This document shows, piece by piece, positions 30,252 through 38,450 of a DNA stretch of 42,632 nucleotides. The translations under genes and the position numbers were made by a program. Position 1 is the first letter of the stretch. Each line of letters begins with the position of its first letter. The notes below the pieces were generated by a model that worked only from the letters and a program-made list of their open reading frames with translations, did not search any database and was not told where the DNA came from. Origin of the DNA: CAYFKJ01 sp964528595 (lineage in GTDB: Bacteria > Pseudomonadota > Alphaproteobacteria > UBA2966); NCBI GenBank assembly GCA_964528595.1, contig CAZGTM010000030.1:1-42632 (forward strand). Reading direction: 5' to 3'.

Positions 30252-33200
30252 ATGTCGAATCCAGAAATTTCCGGCGCGCCTGAACGCGAAACCGACCAGG
30301 AACGGACCTACATGACGGGCGTCCAGGCCCTCGTCCGCATTCTCCTGGAACAGAAACGGCGCGACGAAGCCGCCGGACTTAACACCAAGGGGTTCGCTTC
30401 GGGATACCAGGGATCGCCACTGGGCGAACTGGACCGCGAATTGTCGCGGCAAAAGGATTTCCTCAGCCAAAACGGCATCATCTTCCAGCCCGCCATCAAC
30501 GAGGAACTGGCGGCAACGGCGGTGATCGGCACCCAGCAGGCGCCGCTTTCCGTGGACGCCAACGTCGATGGCGTCTTCGGCATGTGGTACGGCAAGGGCC
30601 CGGGCCTCGACCGTGCCAGCGATGCCTTGAAACACGCGACCTCCTACGGCAGTGCGCCACACGGGGGCGCCCTCGTAGTGGTCGGCGACGACCACGGCGC
30701 CGTTTCTTCGAGTCAGGCGCACCAGTGCGAGCAACTGATGGCGTCATGGATGATGCCGGTGCTGCATCCCTCTAGCGTTCAGGAATATCTCGAATTCGGC
30801 CTGTTCGGCCTGGCGCTGTCGCGTTACGCCGGCTGCTGGGTCGGTTTCAAGGCGGTTTCCGAAACCGTCGAGTCTTCGGCCTCCATCGCCATCGATCCGA
30901 ACAACCCCGGCTTCGTCATTCCCAACGATTTCGAGATGCCGGCGGATGGCGCGAACATCCGCCTGCCCGATCCTCCCTTGGCCCAGGAAGTGCGCAACCA
31001 ACAGGTCAAGATCCCGGCGGCCATGGCGTTTGCCCGGGCCAACGGCATCAACCGCATCGTCGGCGACACGCCAAACGCCAAGATCGGTATTGCCGCCACC
31101 GGCAAGGCCTACCTCTATCTGCGTCAGGCCCTGGCCGACCTCGGCATCGACGAAGCGGAAGCGGCGCGGATCGGCCTGCGCATCTTCAAGATCGGCATGT
31201 CGTGGCCGCTGGAACCGCAGGGCGTCGCCGAATTCGCCGACGGCCTGGACAAGATTCTGGTGGTCGAGGAAAAGCGCGCCTTCGTCGAAAGCCAGATCAA
31301 GGAATTGCTCTACGGTCTGCCCGACGGCCAACGCCCGACCGTGGTCGGCAAGACCGACCTTGAGGGCGAGACGCTGATCGCCTCAAACGGCGAGATCGAC
31401 GGCGCCGACATCGCCCGCGCCCTGGTACGTTTCCTGGGGGAGACGCTGGAGACGCCCTCGGCCCAGCATTATCTCGCCATGCTGAAGGCGCGCGACGCCG
31501 ACAGCCCCTTGGCCGCCGTGGTCGACCGGCCGCCCTATTTCTGTTCGGGCTGTCCTCACAACCGCTCCACCAAGGTGCCGGACGGCAGCCGCGCGCTGGC
31601 CGGAACCGGCTGTCACCTGATGGCCATGGGCATGAACCGCAACACCTTCGGCATCATGCACATGGGCGGCGAAGGCGTTAACTGGGTCGGTATGGCGCCG
31701 TTCGTCGACTACGACCACATCTTCCAGAATTTGGGCGACGGAACCTACGTCCATTCCGGTATTCTCGGCTTGCGCCAGGCCATCGCCGCCAAGTCGAACA
31801 TGACCTTCAAGATCCTGTTCAACGATGCCGTGGCCATGACCGGCGGCCAGAAGCTGGAAGGCCAGTTGACGGTGCCGAAACTGGCAGAACAGGTCCGCGC
31901 CGAAGGCGTCGACCAGATCGTTATCGTGGCCGACGATCCGTCGAAATATCCCGCCGGCACCAAGTTCCCCGGCGGCGTCAGCGTCCACCATCGCGACCGC
32001 CTGGACGATTTGCAGAAATCCTTCCGCAAGATCAAAGGCGTTTCCGCCATTATCTACGACCAGACCTGTGCCGCCGAATTGCGCCGCCGCCGCCGCCGCG
32101 GTGAAGAGCCGGACCCGCAGCGCCGGGTCTACATCAACAAGGCCGTCTGCGAGGGCTGCGGCGATTGCTCGACGCAGTCCAACTGCCTGTCGGTGATGCC
32201 GGTGCCGACGCCCTACGGCGTCAAGCGCATGATCGACCAGTCCGCCTGCAACAAGGACTTTTCCTGCCTCGAAGGCTTTTGTCCGGCGCTGGTGACGCTG
32301 GACGGCGCCCAACCGCGCCGCAAAGCCAAATCGACGACGCCCGTGCCGACGGATTTGCCCATGCCGGAACTGCCCGCTCTGGACAGACCCTACGGCATCA
32401 TGGTCGCCGGTGTCGGCGGTACCGGCGTCGTGACCGTTGGTCAACTGCTCGGTCTGGCGGCCCACATCGAAGGCCGCGGCATCTCGGTGCTGGACTTTAC
32501 GGGCATGGCGCAGAAGGGCGGCAGCGTGCTGACGCACGTCCGCATTTCGGCCAATGCCGGAGAAAAACTGGCCGCCCGCCTGCCGCTCGGCGGGGCCGAT
32601 CTTCTGGTCGCGGGCGACATGGTCGTGGGCGCCAGCCCCACCGTGTTGAAGGCGATGCGGCCCGACGTAACCCGGGCGGTGATCAACGCCAACGTGCTGC
32701 CGGTGGCCGCCTCGGTCAACGATCCGTCATTCCGGCTGGACGAAGCCGAGCTGCGCCGGCGTTTGGAATTGGCGTCGGGCGAAGGCCGCACCCACTACGT
32801 GCCGGCCAAGACCTTGAGTGAAGCACTGATCGGCGATTCCATCGCCGCCAACATTTTCCTGCTGGGCTATGCCTTCCAGATGGGGGCGGTGCCGCTCAAG
32901 GAAAGCTCCCTCATGGAAGCTATCGAAATGATGGGCCGCGCGGCCGATGAAAACAAAGCCAGCTTCGCCTGGGGCCGATTGGCCGCGCACGACGCCGATG
33001 CCCTCGACAAGGTGGCTTGGGGCGCGCCTTCGGAGCCGACCTCGGCGGATACCGTTGAGACGTTGATTTCCAACCGCGCCAAGGACCTGACGGCCTATCA
33101 GGATCAGGCTTATGCCAACCGGTATCTGGAAACAGTCAACCGAGTAAGCGCGGCGGAAATGAAGGTTCAGCCGGACTCGGAACTGTTGCGCGAGGCTGTC

Positions 33201-33710
33201 GCACGCTCGCTCTATCGCTTGATGGCCTACAAGGACGAATACGAGGTTGCCCGTCTCTACACGCAAGCCGGCTTCCTCGAGGAACTGAATGATCGCTTCG
33301 AGGGCGATTATAAACTGAACTTCCACATGGCGCCGCCGTTCCTGGCCACCGGCGTGGACAGCGCGGGCCGGCCCGGCAAGAAGAAGTTCGGCGCCTGGAT
33401 GGTGCCGGCATTGCGTTTCCTGGCTGGCTGGAAAGGTTTGCGCGGCACAGCCTTCGACCCGTTCAGCTACCAGGAAGAACGGCGTGTGGAACGCCGGCTG
33501 ATCCGGGATTACGAGCGCACAATCGGCGACCTTCTGGCTGGCTTGACGCCGGCCAAGCTCGAACTGGCCGCCGAAATTGCCGCGGTGCCCGAAATGATCC
33601 GCGGTTACGGTCCGGTGAAATCGGCCAATATCGAGAAAGCGGAAGCCAAGCAACAGGCTTTGCTGGCCGAATATCAGGGCGAACACATCACCCGCGAGGC
33701 GGCAGAGTAG
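30252..33710 (+). CDS. Single-chain indolepyruvate ferredoxin oxidoreductase family protein (copy 2)
   Basis: 1152 residues, the same architecture as the copy at 12227-15691. TPP pyrimidine domain (from about 15: YMTGVQALVRILLEQKRRDEAAG). FCSGCPHNRSTKVPDGSRALAG (about 428). TPP-binding GDGTYVHSGILGLRQ...FNDAVAMTGG (about 494-535). Cluster cysteines CEGCGDCSTQSNC (about 632) and C...FSCLEGFCP. Gamma domain IMVAGVGGTGVVTVGQLLG (about 716). C-terminal LMAYKDEYEVARLYTQAGF. It should turn an aryl or branched 2-oxo acid plus CoA into acyl-CoA, CO2 and reduced ferredoxin. SD GGAG before ATG 30252. It is under the divergent Lrp regulator, whereas copy 1 is under an XRE-cupin regulator, so the paralogues probably serve different substrates. 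Confidence 0.85.
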   Translation: MSNPEISGAPERETDQERTYMTGVQALVRILLEQKRRDEAAGLNTKGFASGYQGSPLGELDRELSRQKDFLSQNGIIFQPAINEELAATAVIGTQQAPLSVDANVDGVFGMWYGKGPGLDRASDALKHATSYGSAPHGGALVVVGDDHGAVSSSQAHQCEQLMASWMMPVLHPSSVQEYLEFGLFGLALSRYAGCWVGFKAVSETVESSASIAIDPNNPGFVIPNDFEMPADGANIRLPDPPLAQEVRNQQVKIPAAMAFARANGINRIVGDTPNAKIGIAATGKAYLYLRQALADLGIDEAEAARIGLRIFKIGMSWPLEPQGVAEFADGLDKILVVEEKRAFVESQIKELLYGLPDGQRPTVVGKTDLEGETLIASNGEIDGADIARALVRFLGETLETPSAQHYLAMLKARDADSPLAAVVDRPPYFCSGCPHNRSTKVPDGSRALAGTGCHLMAMGMNRNTFGIMHMGGEGVNWVGMAPFVDYDHIFQNLGDGTYVHSGILGLRQAIAAKSNMTFKILFNDAVAMTGGQKLEGQLTVPKLAEQVRAEGVDQIVIVADDPSKYPAGTKFPGGVSVHHRDRLDDLQKSFRKIKGVSAIIYDQTCAAELRRRRRRGEEPDPQRRVYINKAVCEGCGDCSTQSNCLSVMPVPTPYGVKRMIDQSACNKDFSCLEGFCPALVTLDGAQPRRKAKSTTPVPTDLPMPELPALDRPYGIMVAGVGGTGVVTVGQLLGLAAHIEGRGISVLDFTGMAQKGGSVLTHVRISANAGEKLAARLPLGGADLLVAGDMVVGASPTVLKAMRPDVTRAVINANVLPVAASVNDPSFRLDEAELRRRLELASGEGRTHYVPAKTLSEALIGDSIAANIFLLGYAFQMGAVPLKESSLMEAIEMMGRAADENKASFAWGRLAAHDADALDKVAWGAPSEPTSADTVETLISNRAKDLTAYQDQAYANRYLETVNRVSAAEMKVQPDSELLREAVARSLYRLMAYKDEYEVARLYTQAGFLEELNDRFEGDYKLNFHMAPPFLATGVDSAGRPGKKKFGAWMVPALRFLAGWKGLRGTAFDPFSYQEERRVERRLIRDYERTIGDLLAGLTPAKLELAAEIAAVPEMIRGYGPVKSANIEKAEAKQQALLAEYQGEHITREAAE

Positions 33711-33750
33711 GGTACTAACAAAGTCGTTACAGCGGTTCCGCCAACGCTTT

Positions 33751-33860
33751 CGTCACCCCGGCGCAGGCCGGGGTCCATGCTTTTTTTGGTCGCCTGGGCC
33801 TTAGGCCGACCGTCTCCTGAAAAAGGAAAAACTTGGATTCCGGCTTTCGCTGGAATAACG
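33751..33860. repeat. 110-bp inverted-repeat element between convergent genes
   Basis: The left end CGTCACCCCGGCGCAGG... (33751-33777) and the right end ...CTTTCGCTGGAATAACG (33834-33860) are inverted copies that match at 19 of 27 positions. The left arm itself contains CCCCGGC..GCCGGGG, a strong stem. Sequences of this CCCCGGCGxAGGCCGGGGTCCA type are dispersed in many alphaproteobacterial genomes as palindromic intergenic repeats. It lies after the oxidoreductase stop (33710) and before the convergent DHH gene end (33885), so it may also act as a bidirectional terminator. Confidence 0.7.
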
Positions 33861-33884
33861 CTTGTTTTTGTTGCCAGGACTGTT

Positions 33885-34820
33885 TCAGCCGTCGGCGGTG
33901 ATCTTCTCGATCAATTCGCCCAGCACTTTGTCCGCCTGATCGTTTTCGACCTGGCAGGTGCCGGCGGCGATGTGGCCGCCGCCGCCGTATGAGAGGCAAA
34001 GCTCCCCGACGTTGGTGTTCGAGCTGCGGTCGAGGATCGATTTGCCGATGGCGAAAACCGTGTTCTGCTGCTTAAGGCCCCACATTTCGTGGATCGAAAT
34101 GTTGCACTCGGGGAACATGGCGTAAATCATGAAGCGGTTGCCGGCGTAGATCGTTTCCTGATCTCGCAAATCCAAAACCACGAGGTTGCCGTGCACCGTC
34201 GAACAACCGTCGAGCTGGTCGCGGAACTTGCGGTCGTGTTCCATATAAAGCGTCACGCGCTCCTCGACGTCCGGCAGCTTGAGGATTTCATCGATGCTGT
34301 GGTTGCGGCAATAATCGATGAGCTCCATCATCAGGTCGTAATTGGACACCCTGAATTCGCGGAAACGTCCTAGGCCGGTGCGCGAATCCATCAGGAAATT
34401 CAGTAAATCCCAGCCCTGCGGATCGAGGATTTCGGCTTTCGAGAATTGCGCCGAATCGCTTTTGTCGACCGCCGTCATGAGGTCGTCGTCGACCGTGGGG
34501 AAGGCGCTCTTGCCGCCGTAGTGGTCGTAAACCACCCGCGCCGCCGAGGGCGCCGCGGCATCGATGATGTGATTGTCCGGTTTGGCTTCCCCCGCCCGGA
34601 TGGTTTCGCTCAGATGATGATCGAAGGCCAGATGGCAGCCGGGAACGTAAGGCAGGTTGGTGGTGATGTCGTTGTCGGTGATGTCGACCTTGCCGTCCTG
34701 CATATCCTTGGGATGAACGAACTTGATGTCGTCGATCATGTCGAGTTCTTTGAACAAAACGGCACAGGCCAGGCCGTCAAAATCGCTGCGGGTCACCAAT
34801 CTGAATTTCGTATCTGACAA
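33885..34820 (-). CDS. DHH-family phosphoesterase
   Basis: The best start is TTG 34820-34818, preceded by GGGAGGC five bases upstream, giving 311 residues beginning LSDTKFRLVTRSDFDGLACAVLF. A longer frame to another TTG at 34931 lacks an SD and adds an unrelated leader. DHH motifs: RSDFDGLACA (about 10-19), DITDND (about 48-53), AFDHHLSE (about 65), and a C-terminal DHHA1-like GGGGH in CLSYGGGGHIAAGTC (about 275). The Asp/His sites bind two metals. The family includes exopolyphosphatases, oligoribonucleases and cyclic-dinucleotide phosphodiesterases; which one cannot be said. It stands alone on the minus strand. Confidence 0.75.
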   Translation of the reverse strand: MSDTKFRLVTRSDFDGLACAVLFKELDMIDDIKFVHPKDMQDGKVDITDNDITTNLPYVPGCHLAFDHHLSETIRAGEAKPDNHIIDAAAPSAARVVYDHYGGKSAFPTVDDDLMTAVDKSDSAQFSKAEILDPQGWDLLNFLMDSRTGLGRFREFRVSNYDLMMELIDYCRNHSIDEILKLPDVEERVTLYMEHDRKFRDQLDGCSTVHGNLVVLDLRDQETIYAGNRFMIYAMFPECNISIHEMWGLKQQNTVFAIGKSILDRSSNTNVGELCLSYGGGGHIAAGTCQVENDQADKVLGELIEKITADG

Positions 34821-35104
34821 GGATGCCTCCCGGGCAAGATTGAAATACCGGCTGTCGCCAACGGAGGCGAGCCGAAATAGCGCTGGAATTGTATCAAATC
34901 GAAACGGGTAGGTGAATCGGCTTTTCGCCAATTCGGGAGTGTTCGGATGGGGATATCAAAACTTACATATCAGAAACAAAAATACGCCGATATGACATTT
35001 CCCTGAAACAGAGCGGTGGTCAAATACGCTGGTAAAGGAACGTGCGGAGACATTTGTAGGTACTCCAATCCATCAGGCAAAATTGCGAGGCAACGCGTAA
35101 AGTC
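34821..35104. promoter_or_regulatory. 284-bp divergent intergenic region
   Basis: This lies between the DHH gene and the histidine kinase gene, which are divergent, so both promoters should lie here. I see only the DHH SD next to its TTG. No convincing hexamers, palindrome or small ORF were found. A GCGAGG at about 35088-35093 is too far from the kinase ATG to be a good SD. Confidence 0.4.
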
Positions 35105-36232
35105 ATGAGTACCGCCGCCGTCTTTCTCCATCCAAGCATCCTCACGTTCCTGGGGGTTGCTTCTATTCCGGCACTCCTAATGAGCAAACGCAGTGCCTTG
35201 GCCACGGTGAACCGCGGATTTTTTTTGGTCGTGGTCGGCGTCTCCATCATTTCTCTGGCGACTCTGGTGGACTACCTCATCCAGGTTGCCATCTCGCTCG
35301 ACATGAAAACCCTGATGTCCACCTGGTTGTGGCAGGAACAAAGCTTCATCCTCGCCGTTTTCTTTTACTTCCCCGGAACGATCATGGCGGCTGTCGGCCT
35401 TGCTTCGTGGCTGCCGGCCGTGCAACGGCTTGACCGCGAAATTCAAAGACGCGAGCAGACGGAACGGGAGCTCATTGAGCTCAGCAAGGAATTGGAAAGG
35501 CTGGCCGTCAAGGCGGAGGAGGCGAGCCACGCCAAGTCCGAGTTTCTCGCCTCCATGAGCCATGAGCTGCGCACCCCCCTGAATGCCATCATCGGTTTTT
35601 CGGAAATGATCGCGACCGAAATGTTCGGCTCGGTCGACAAGCCGCAATACGTCGAATACGGCGCGCTCATTCAACGCAGCGGGATCCATCTGCTGGATAT
35701 CGTCGGCGACATCCTCGATATCGCCAAGATCGAAGCCGGTGAAATGGAGTTGAAGGAAACCGTTGTCGACATTTACGAGACGGTTTCCGATTGTCTGCCG
35801 ATATTGGCGCCCCAGTTGGAAGAGGTGGGCATTTATACCGAGATCCGGCGCAAATCGGTTGTCGGCCACCTACTTGCGGATCGCCGAGTCGTCAAACAGA
35901 TGATCATCAATCTACTATCCAACGGCATAAAGTTCTCTCCCGCGGGCGGTAAGATCGAAATTTATCTTGGTGAATTCGAGGGCGCGGTGGAATTGACGGT
36001 TGTCGACCACGGCATCGGCATGCGGCCCGATCAGGTGGATTTCGTCCTCAAACCCTTCAGCCAGATCGAGCAGGTCAGCACCCGCTCCCACGAAGGCACC
36101 GGGCTAGGGCTCACAATCGTCAAGCAAATGATCGAATTGCACGGCGGGTCGATCGCCATCGACACCGAGCCCGATACTGGGACGGCCGTAACCCTCCGGT
36201 TTCCGCCGGACCGGACCGTCACGATATCCTGA
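35105..36232 (+). CDS. Membrane-bound sensor histidine kinase (PleC-like catalytic core)
   Basis: 375 residues. Three hydrophobic segments (about 8-26, 37-60, 80-103) form a small membrane input domain without a recognisable periplasmic sensor. A coiled coil (about 106-145, LDREIQRREQTERELIELSKELERL) leads to the HisKA domain with phospho-acceptor His153 in SHELRTPLNAIIGFSEM. The ATPase domain has an N-box (MIINLLSNGIKFSP, about 256-269), G1 (VVDHGIGM) and G2 (GTGLGLTIVKQM). The core resembles the PleC/DivJ class of alphaproteobacteria. No response regulator is adjacent, so it is an orphan kinase that signals in trans. The weak SD leaves a little doubt about the start. Confidence 0.85.
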   Translation: MSTAAVFLHPSILTFLGVASIPALLMSKRSALATVNRGFFLVVVGVSIISLATLVDYLIQVAISLDMKTLMSTWLWQEQSFILAVFFYFPGTIMAAVGLASWLPAVQRLDREIQRREQTERELIELSKELERLAVKAEEASHAKSEFLASMSHELRTPLNAIIGFSEMIATEMFGSVDKPQYVEYGALIQRSGIHLLDIVGDILDIAKIEAGEMELKETVVDIYETVSDCLPILAPQLEEVGIYTEIRRKSVVGHLLADRRVVKQMIINLLSNGIKFSPAGGKIEIYLGEFEGAVELTVVDHGIGMRPDQVDFVLKPFSQIEQVSTRSHEGTGLGLTIVKQMIELHGGSIAIDTEPDTGTAVTLRFPPDRTVTIS

Positions 36233-36239
36233 ACCCTGC

Positions 36240-37244
36240 CTAGTCCCGGGTCTTCGACAGCGCCCTTTTCCGCGCCATTTTGGCGGCCAGGCTGGAGGCG
36301 ACATTGGGACGGCTCCAGGGGCAGATGGCGATGCAGATACCGCAGCCATAGGTCTCGTTAAAGTAAGGCACGCACTGGTCGAAATCGACGTACCACTTCT
36401 CGACGCCGCGGACGGTCTGTTTGTCGCTCGAAATGGCGTCGGGCGGGCAGGCCGCTTCACAGAGCTTGCAGCTCATGCAGAAATCGTCGACGCCGATGTC
36501 GTCCACCTCATCGGTGTCCATCGGCATATTGGTAACCACGCCGGCCAGGCGGAAGGATGAACCGTAGGTGCGGTTGATGATCGAGCCGTGCTTGCCCAGT
36601 TCGCCGAAGCCGGCGGCGAGGGCCGCCGGGATCAATGTGAACTTGCCGGCAATCGGGCCGCCTTCCGGTTCGGCATCGAAGCCTTTGGCCAGGATCCAGT
36701 CGGCCAGGTCGCGCGTCGTGCGGGTGCCCCGGTTGTAAGCCCGCATTACCTCGATGACGCTGCCGCTCTCAGGCGCCGTGGATAATTCGGCATGGTCCAT
36801 TTCGATGCCGACGATGACGACGTATTCGTTGTCCTTGAATTCGTATCCGTCGTACACCCACTCAGGTCGCAGTTTGGTAATGCCAACGAGATCAGCTTCA
36901 CCGGCCAGGGCGAACGCCTTGACCGCCGCCGTCAGGGCTTCCTGGGAGTCTTCCGTCGGGGCTTCGGCTTTCGGCACTCTTTCTTTTGATCCACGTCCGC
37001 CGAGCTGGTTGTTCATGTCGGCAATTTCCGGCACCTCGGCGCTCGATTTCTTCAGCATCCAGCTTTGCACCGGAGCGAAGGGGCGTTTCTTGCGCGGCGG
37101 GTGCCAATAGATCGCCGTCGGCGGCCGGATCTCCCTCTCACCTAGCCCGTTGATCTCGTTGCCTGCGATATCCGGGAACAACGCGCGCTGTTCCTCCGAG
37201 ATGACCGGCTCGAGAGTTCTGCCTTGGACGGTTTTGCCTGTCAT
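36240..37244 (-). CDS. RdhA-like 4Fe-4S double-cluster protein (second copy)
   Basis: 334 residues. It has the same core as the gene at 6691-7935: ALAGEADLVGITKLRPEWVYDG (about 92-113), AALAAGFGELGKHGSIIN (about 208-225), then FRLAGVVTNMPM and the clusters CMSCKLCEAACPPDAI (about 257-272) and CVPYFNETYGCGICIAICPWS (about 290-310). The two clusters and the Gly-rich block before them are as in RdhA. The first protein has GPRVRFSKVFTDLP where this has YGSSFRLAGVVTNMP, so substrate or cofactor handling may differ. No twin-arginine signal, so it is cytoplasmic. The first 80 residues (RPPTAIYWHPPRKKRPF) are not recognised. It might be a ferredoxin-like oxidoreductase rather than a dehalogenase. Convergent to the kinase (7-bp gap). 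Confidence 0.65.
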   Translation of the reverse strand: MTGKTVQGRTLEPVISEEQRALFPDIAGNEINGLGEREIRPPTAIYWHPPRKKRPFAPVQSWMLKKSSAEVPEIADMNNQLGGRGSKERVPKAEAPTEDSQEALTAAVKAFALAGEADLVGITKLRPEWVYDGYEFKDNEYVVIVGIEMDHAELSTAPESGSVIEVMRAYNRGTRTTRDLADWILAKGFDAEPEGGPIAGKFTLIPAALAAGFGELGKHGSIINRTYGSSFRLAGVVTNMPMDTDEVDDIGVDDFCMSCKLCEAACPPDAISSDKQTVRGVEKWYVDFDQCVPYFNETYGCGICIAICPWSRPNVASSLAAKMARKRALSKTRD

Positions 37245-37324
37245 TTGCGGTCTTGCCTTTTCGCTCCTGCGGCGTCCAGAATCCCTTGCCGGAATAGCTT
37301 GACTGTAAGCCGCGAACCAAGAAT

Positions 37325-37346
37325 ATTATTTTAAGCTTAAACTAAT
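37325..37346. promoter_or_regulatory. 22-bp near-perfect palindrome, candidate operator
   Basis: The core TTTAAGCTTAAA (37330-37341) is a perfect palindrome. It extends outward through one mismatched pair to ATTA (37325-37328) and TAAT (37343-37346), so ten of eleven base pairs match. It ends 15 bp before the ATG at 37362 and just before the SD (GTGGGGA), so a bound dimer would block transcription or initiation of the octopine-dehydrogenase-family gene. The regulator is not in this window. Confidence 0.65.
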
Positions 37347-37361
37347 TTGTGGGGAAAATCC

Positions 37362-38450
37362 ATGAAGATTGCCGTTATCGGTGGCGGACACGGTTGTTAT
37401 GCGGCGGCGGCCCACCTGTCGGAGCTGGGTCACGAGGTTCGGTTGTGGCGACGTGACGATGCGGCCTTGCAGCCGGTGAAGGACGCCGGCGCGATTACCC
37501 TGACCGACTGGAACGGATCGCGTGAGGTGGAGATTGCCCTGCTCACGGCGGATATGGCGGCGGCCATGTCAGGCGCCGAGTTGATCGTCGCCCCCTTGCC
37601 ATGCACGACGCACAATTCCCTGGCGCCGCAACTGGCGCCGCTTTGGGAGGAGGGGCAAGTCGCCTATCTGCCGCCCGGCACGTTCGGTGGTTACATCTAC
37701 GCCAAGGCGATGCGCGATGCCGGTAACGGCGCCAACGTGGCATTTGCCGAAACCGGCACGCTGCCGTATCTGGCGCGCAAACAGACGGATGTTGAAGTTC
37801 GCATCAGCGTTTACGCCACACGTCTCCCCACTGGCGTCTTTCCCGCCCGAGATTCTGAGCGCGCCTTGACCGTCATCGCCGAGGCCTATCCGGCCGTCGA
37901 GCCGTTGAGCGACCTGATGGACGGCGCCCTGATGAATGCCGGACCCATCATCCACCCGCCGCTCATCCTGATGAACGCCGGACCCCTGGAGCATTTCGAC
38001 GCCTGGGACATCCACAACGAGGGCACTCAGCCGTCAATACGGCGCACCACCGACGCCCTCGACGCCGAACGCATGGCGGTGCGCGAGGCGATGGGTTACG
38101 GGGCGCCGCACTTCCCGCTGGCCAACCACTATGACGATGCGCTGGAGGAATGGATGTACGGCAATTCCTCGCACGAGCGCCTGACCGACAGCGGCGATTG
38201 GCGCGAACATATCGAATTGACGAGCCATCGCTACATGCGCGAGGACACGGCCATCGGCTTGTCCTTCCTGACCTCGGTGGGCCGCTACGCAGGCGTCGAA
38301 ACACCCATCGCCAGCGGTATGCTGGCCATCGGTTCGGCCATCGTCGGGGAAGATCTCTATGGCTCGGGCCGGACACTCGAAGCGCTCGGCCTGGCGGACC
38401 TCGACGAGGCGGCCTGGCGGACCTTGATGAGGGAAGGTATCTCGGCATGA
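37362..38450 (+). CDS. NAD/NADP octopine/nopaline dehydrogenase family protein
   Basis: The start ATG 37362 (MKIAVIGGGHGCYAAAAHL) has GGGGA upstream; an earlier in-frame TTG lacks support. 362 residues. N-terminal Rossmann domain with GGGHG (about 7-12) and, near residues 63-75, MSGAELIVAPLPC. The C-terminal octopine-dehydrogenase domain has IIHPPLILMNAGPLEHFDAW (about 195-214), with the His-Pro and Asn-Ala-Gly motif of the family, and TTDALDAERMAVREAMGYG. Opine dehydrogenases reversibly join an amino acid and a 2-oxo acid, or cleave the opine. In bacteria many members have unknown substrates. Its stop overlaps the ATG of the next dehydrogenase (ATGA), so the two act together. Confidence 0.8.
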   Translation: MKIAVIGGGHGCYAAAAHLSELGHEVRLWRRDDAALQPVKDAGAITLTDWNGSREVEIALLTADMAAAMSGAELIVAPLPCTTHNSLAPQLAPLWEEGQVAYLPPGTFGGYIYAKAMRDAGNGANVAFAETGTLPYLARKQTDVEVRISVYATRLPTGVFPARDSERALTVIAEAYPAVEPLSDLMDGALMNAGPIIHPPLILMNAGPLEHFDAWDIHNEGTQPSIRRTTDALDAERMAVREAMGYGAPHFPLANHYDDALEEWMYGNSSHERLTDSGDWREHIELTSHRYMREDTAIGLSFLTSVGRYAGVETPIASGMLAIGSAIVGEDLYGSGRTLEALGLADLDEAAWRTLMREGISA

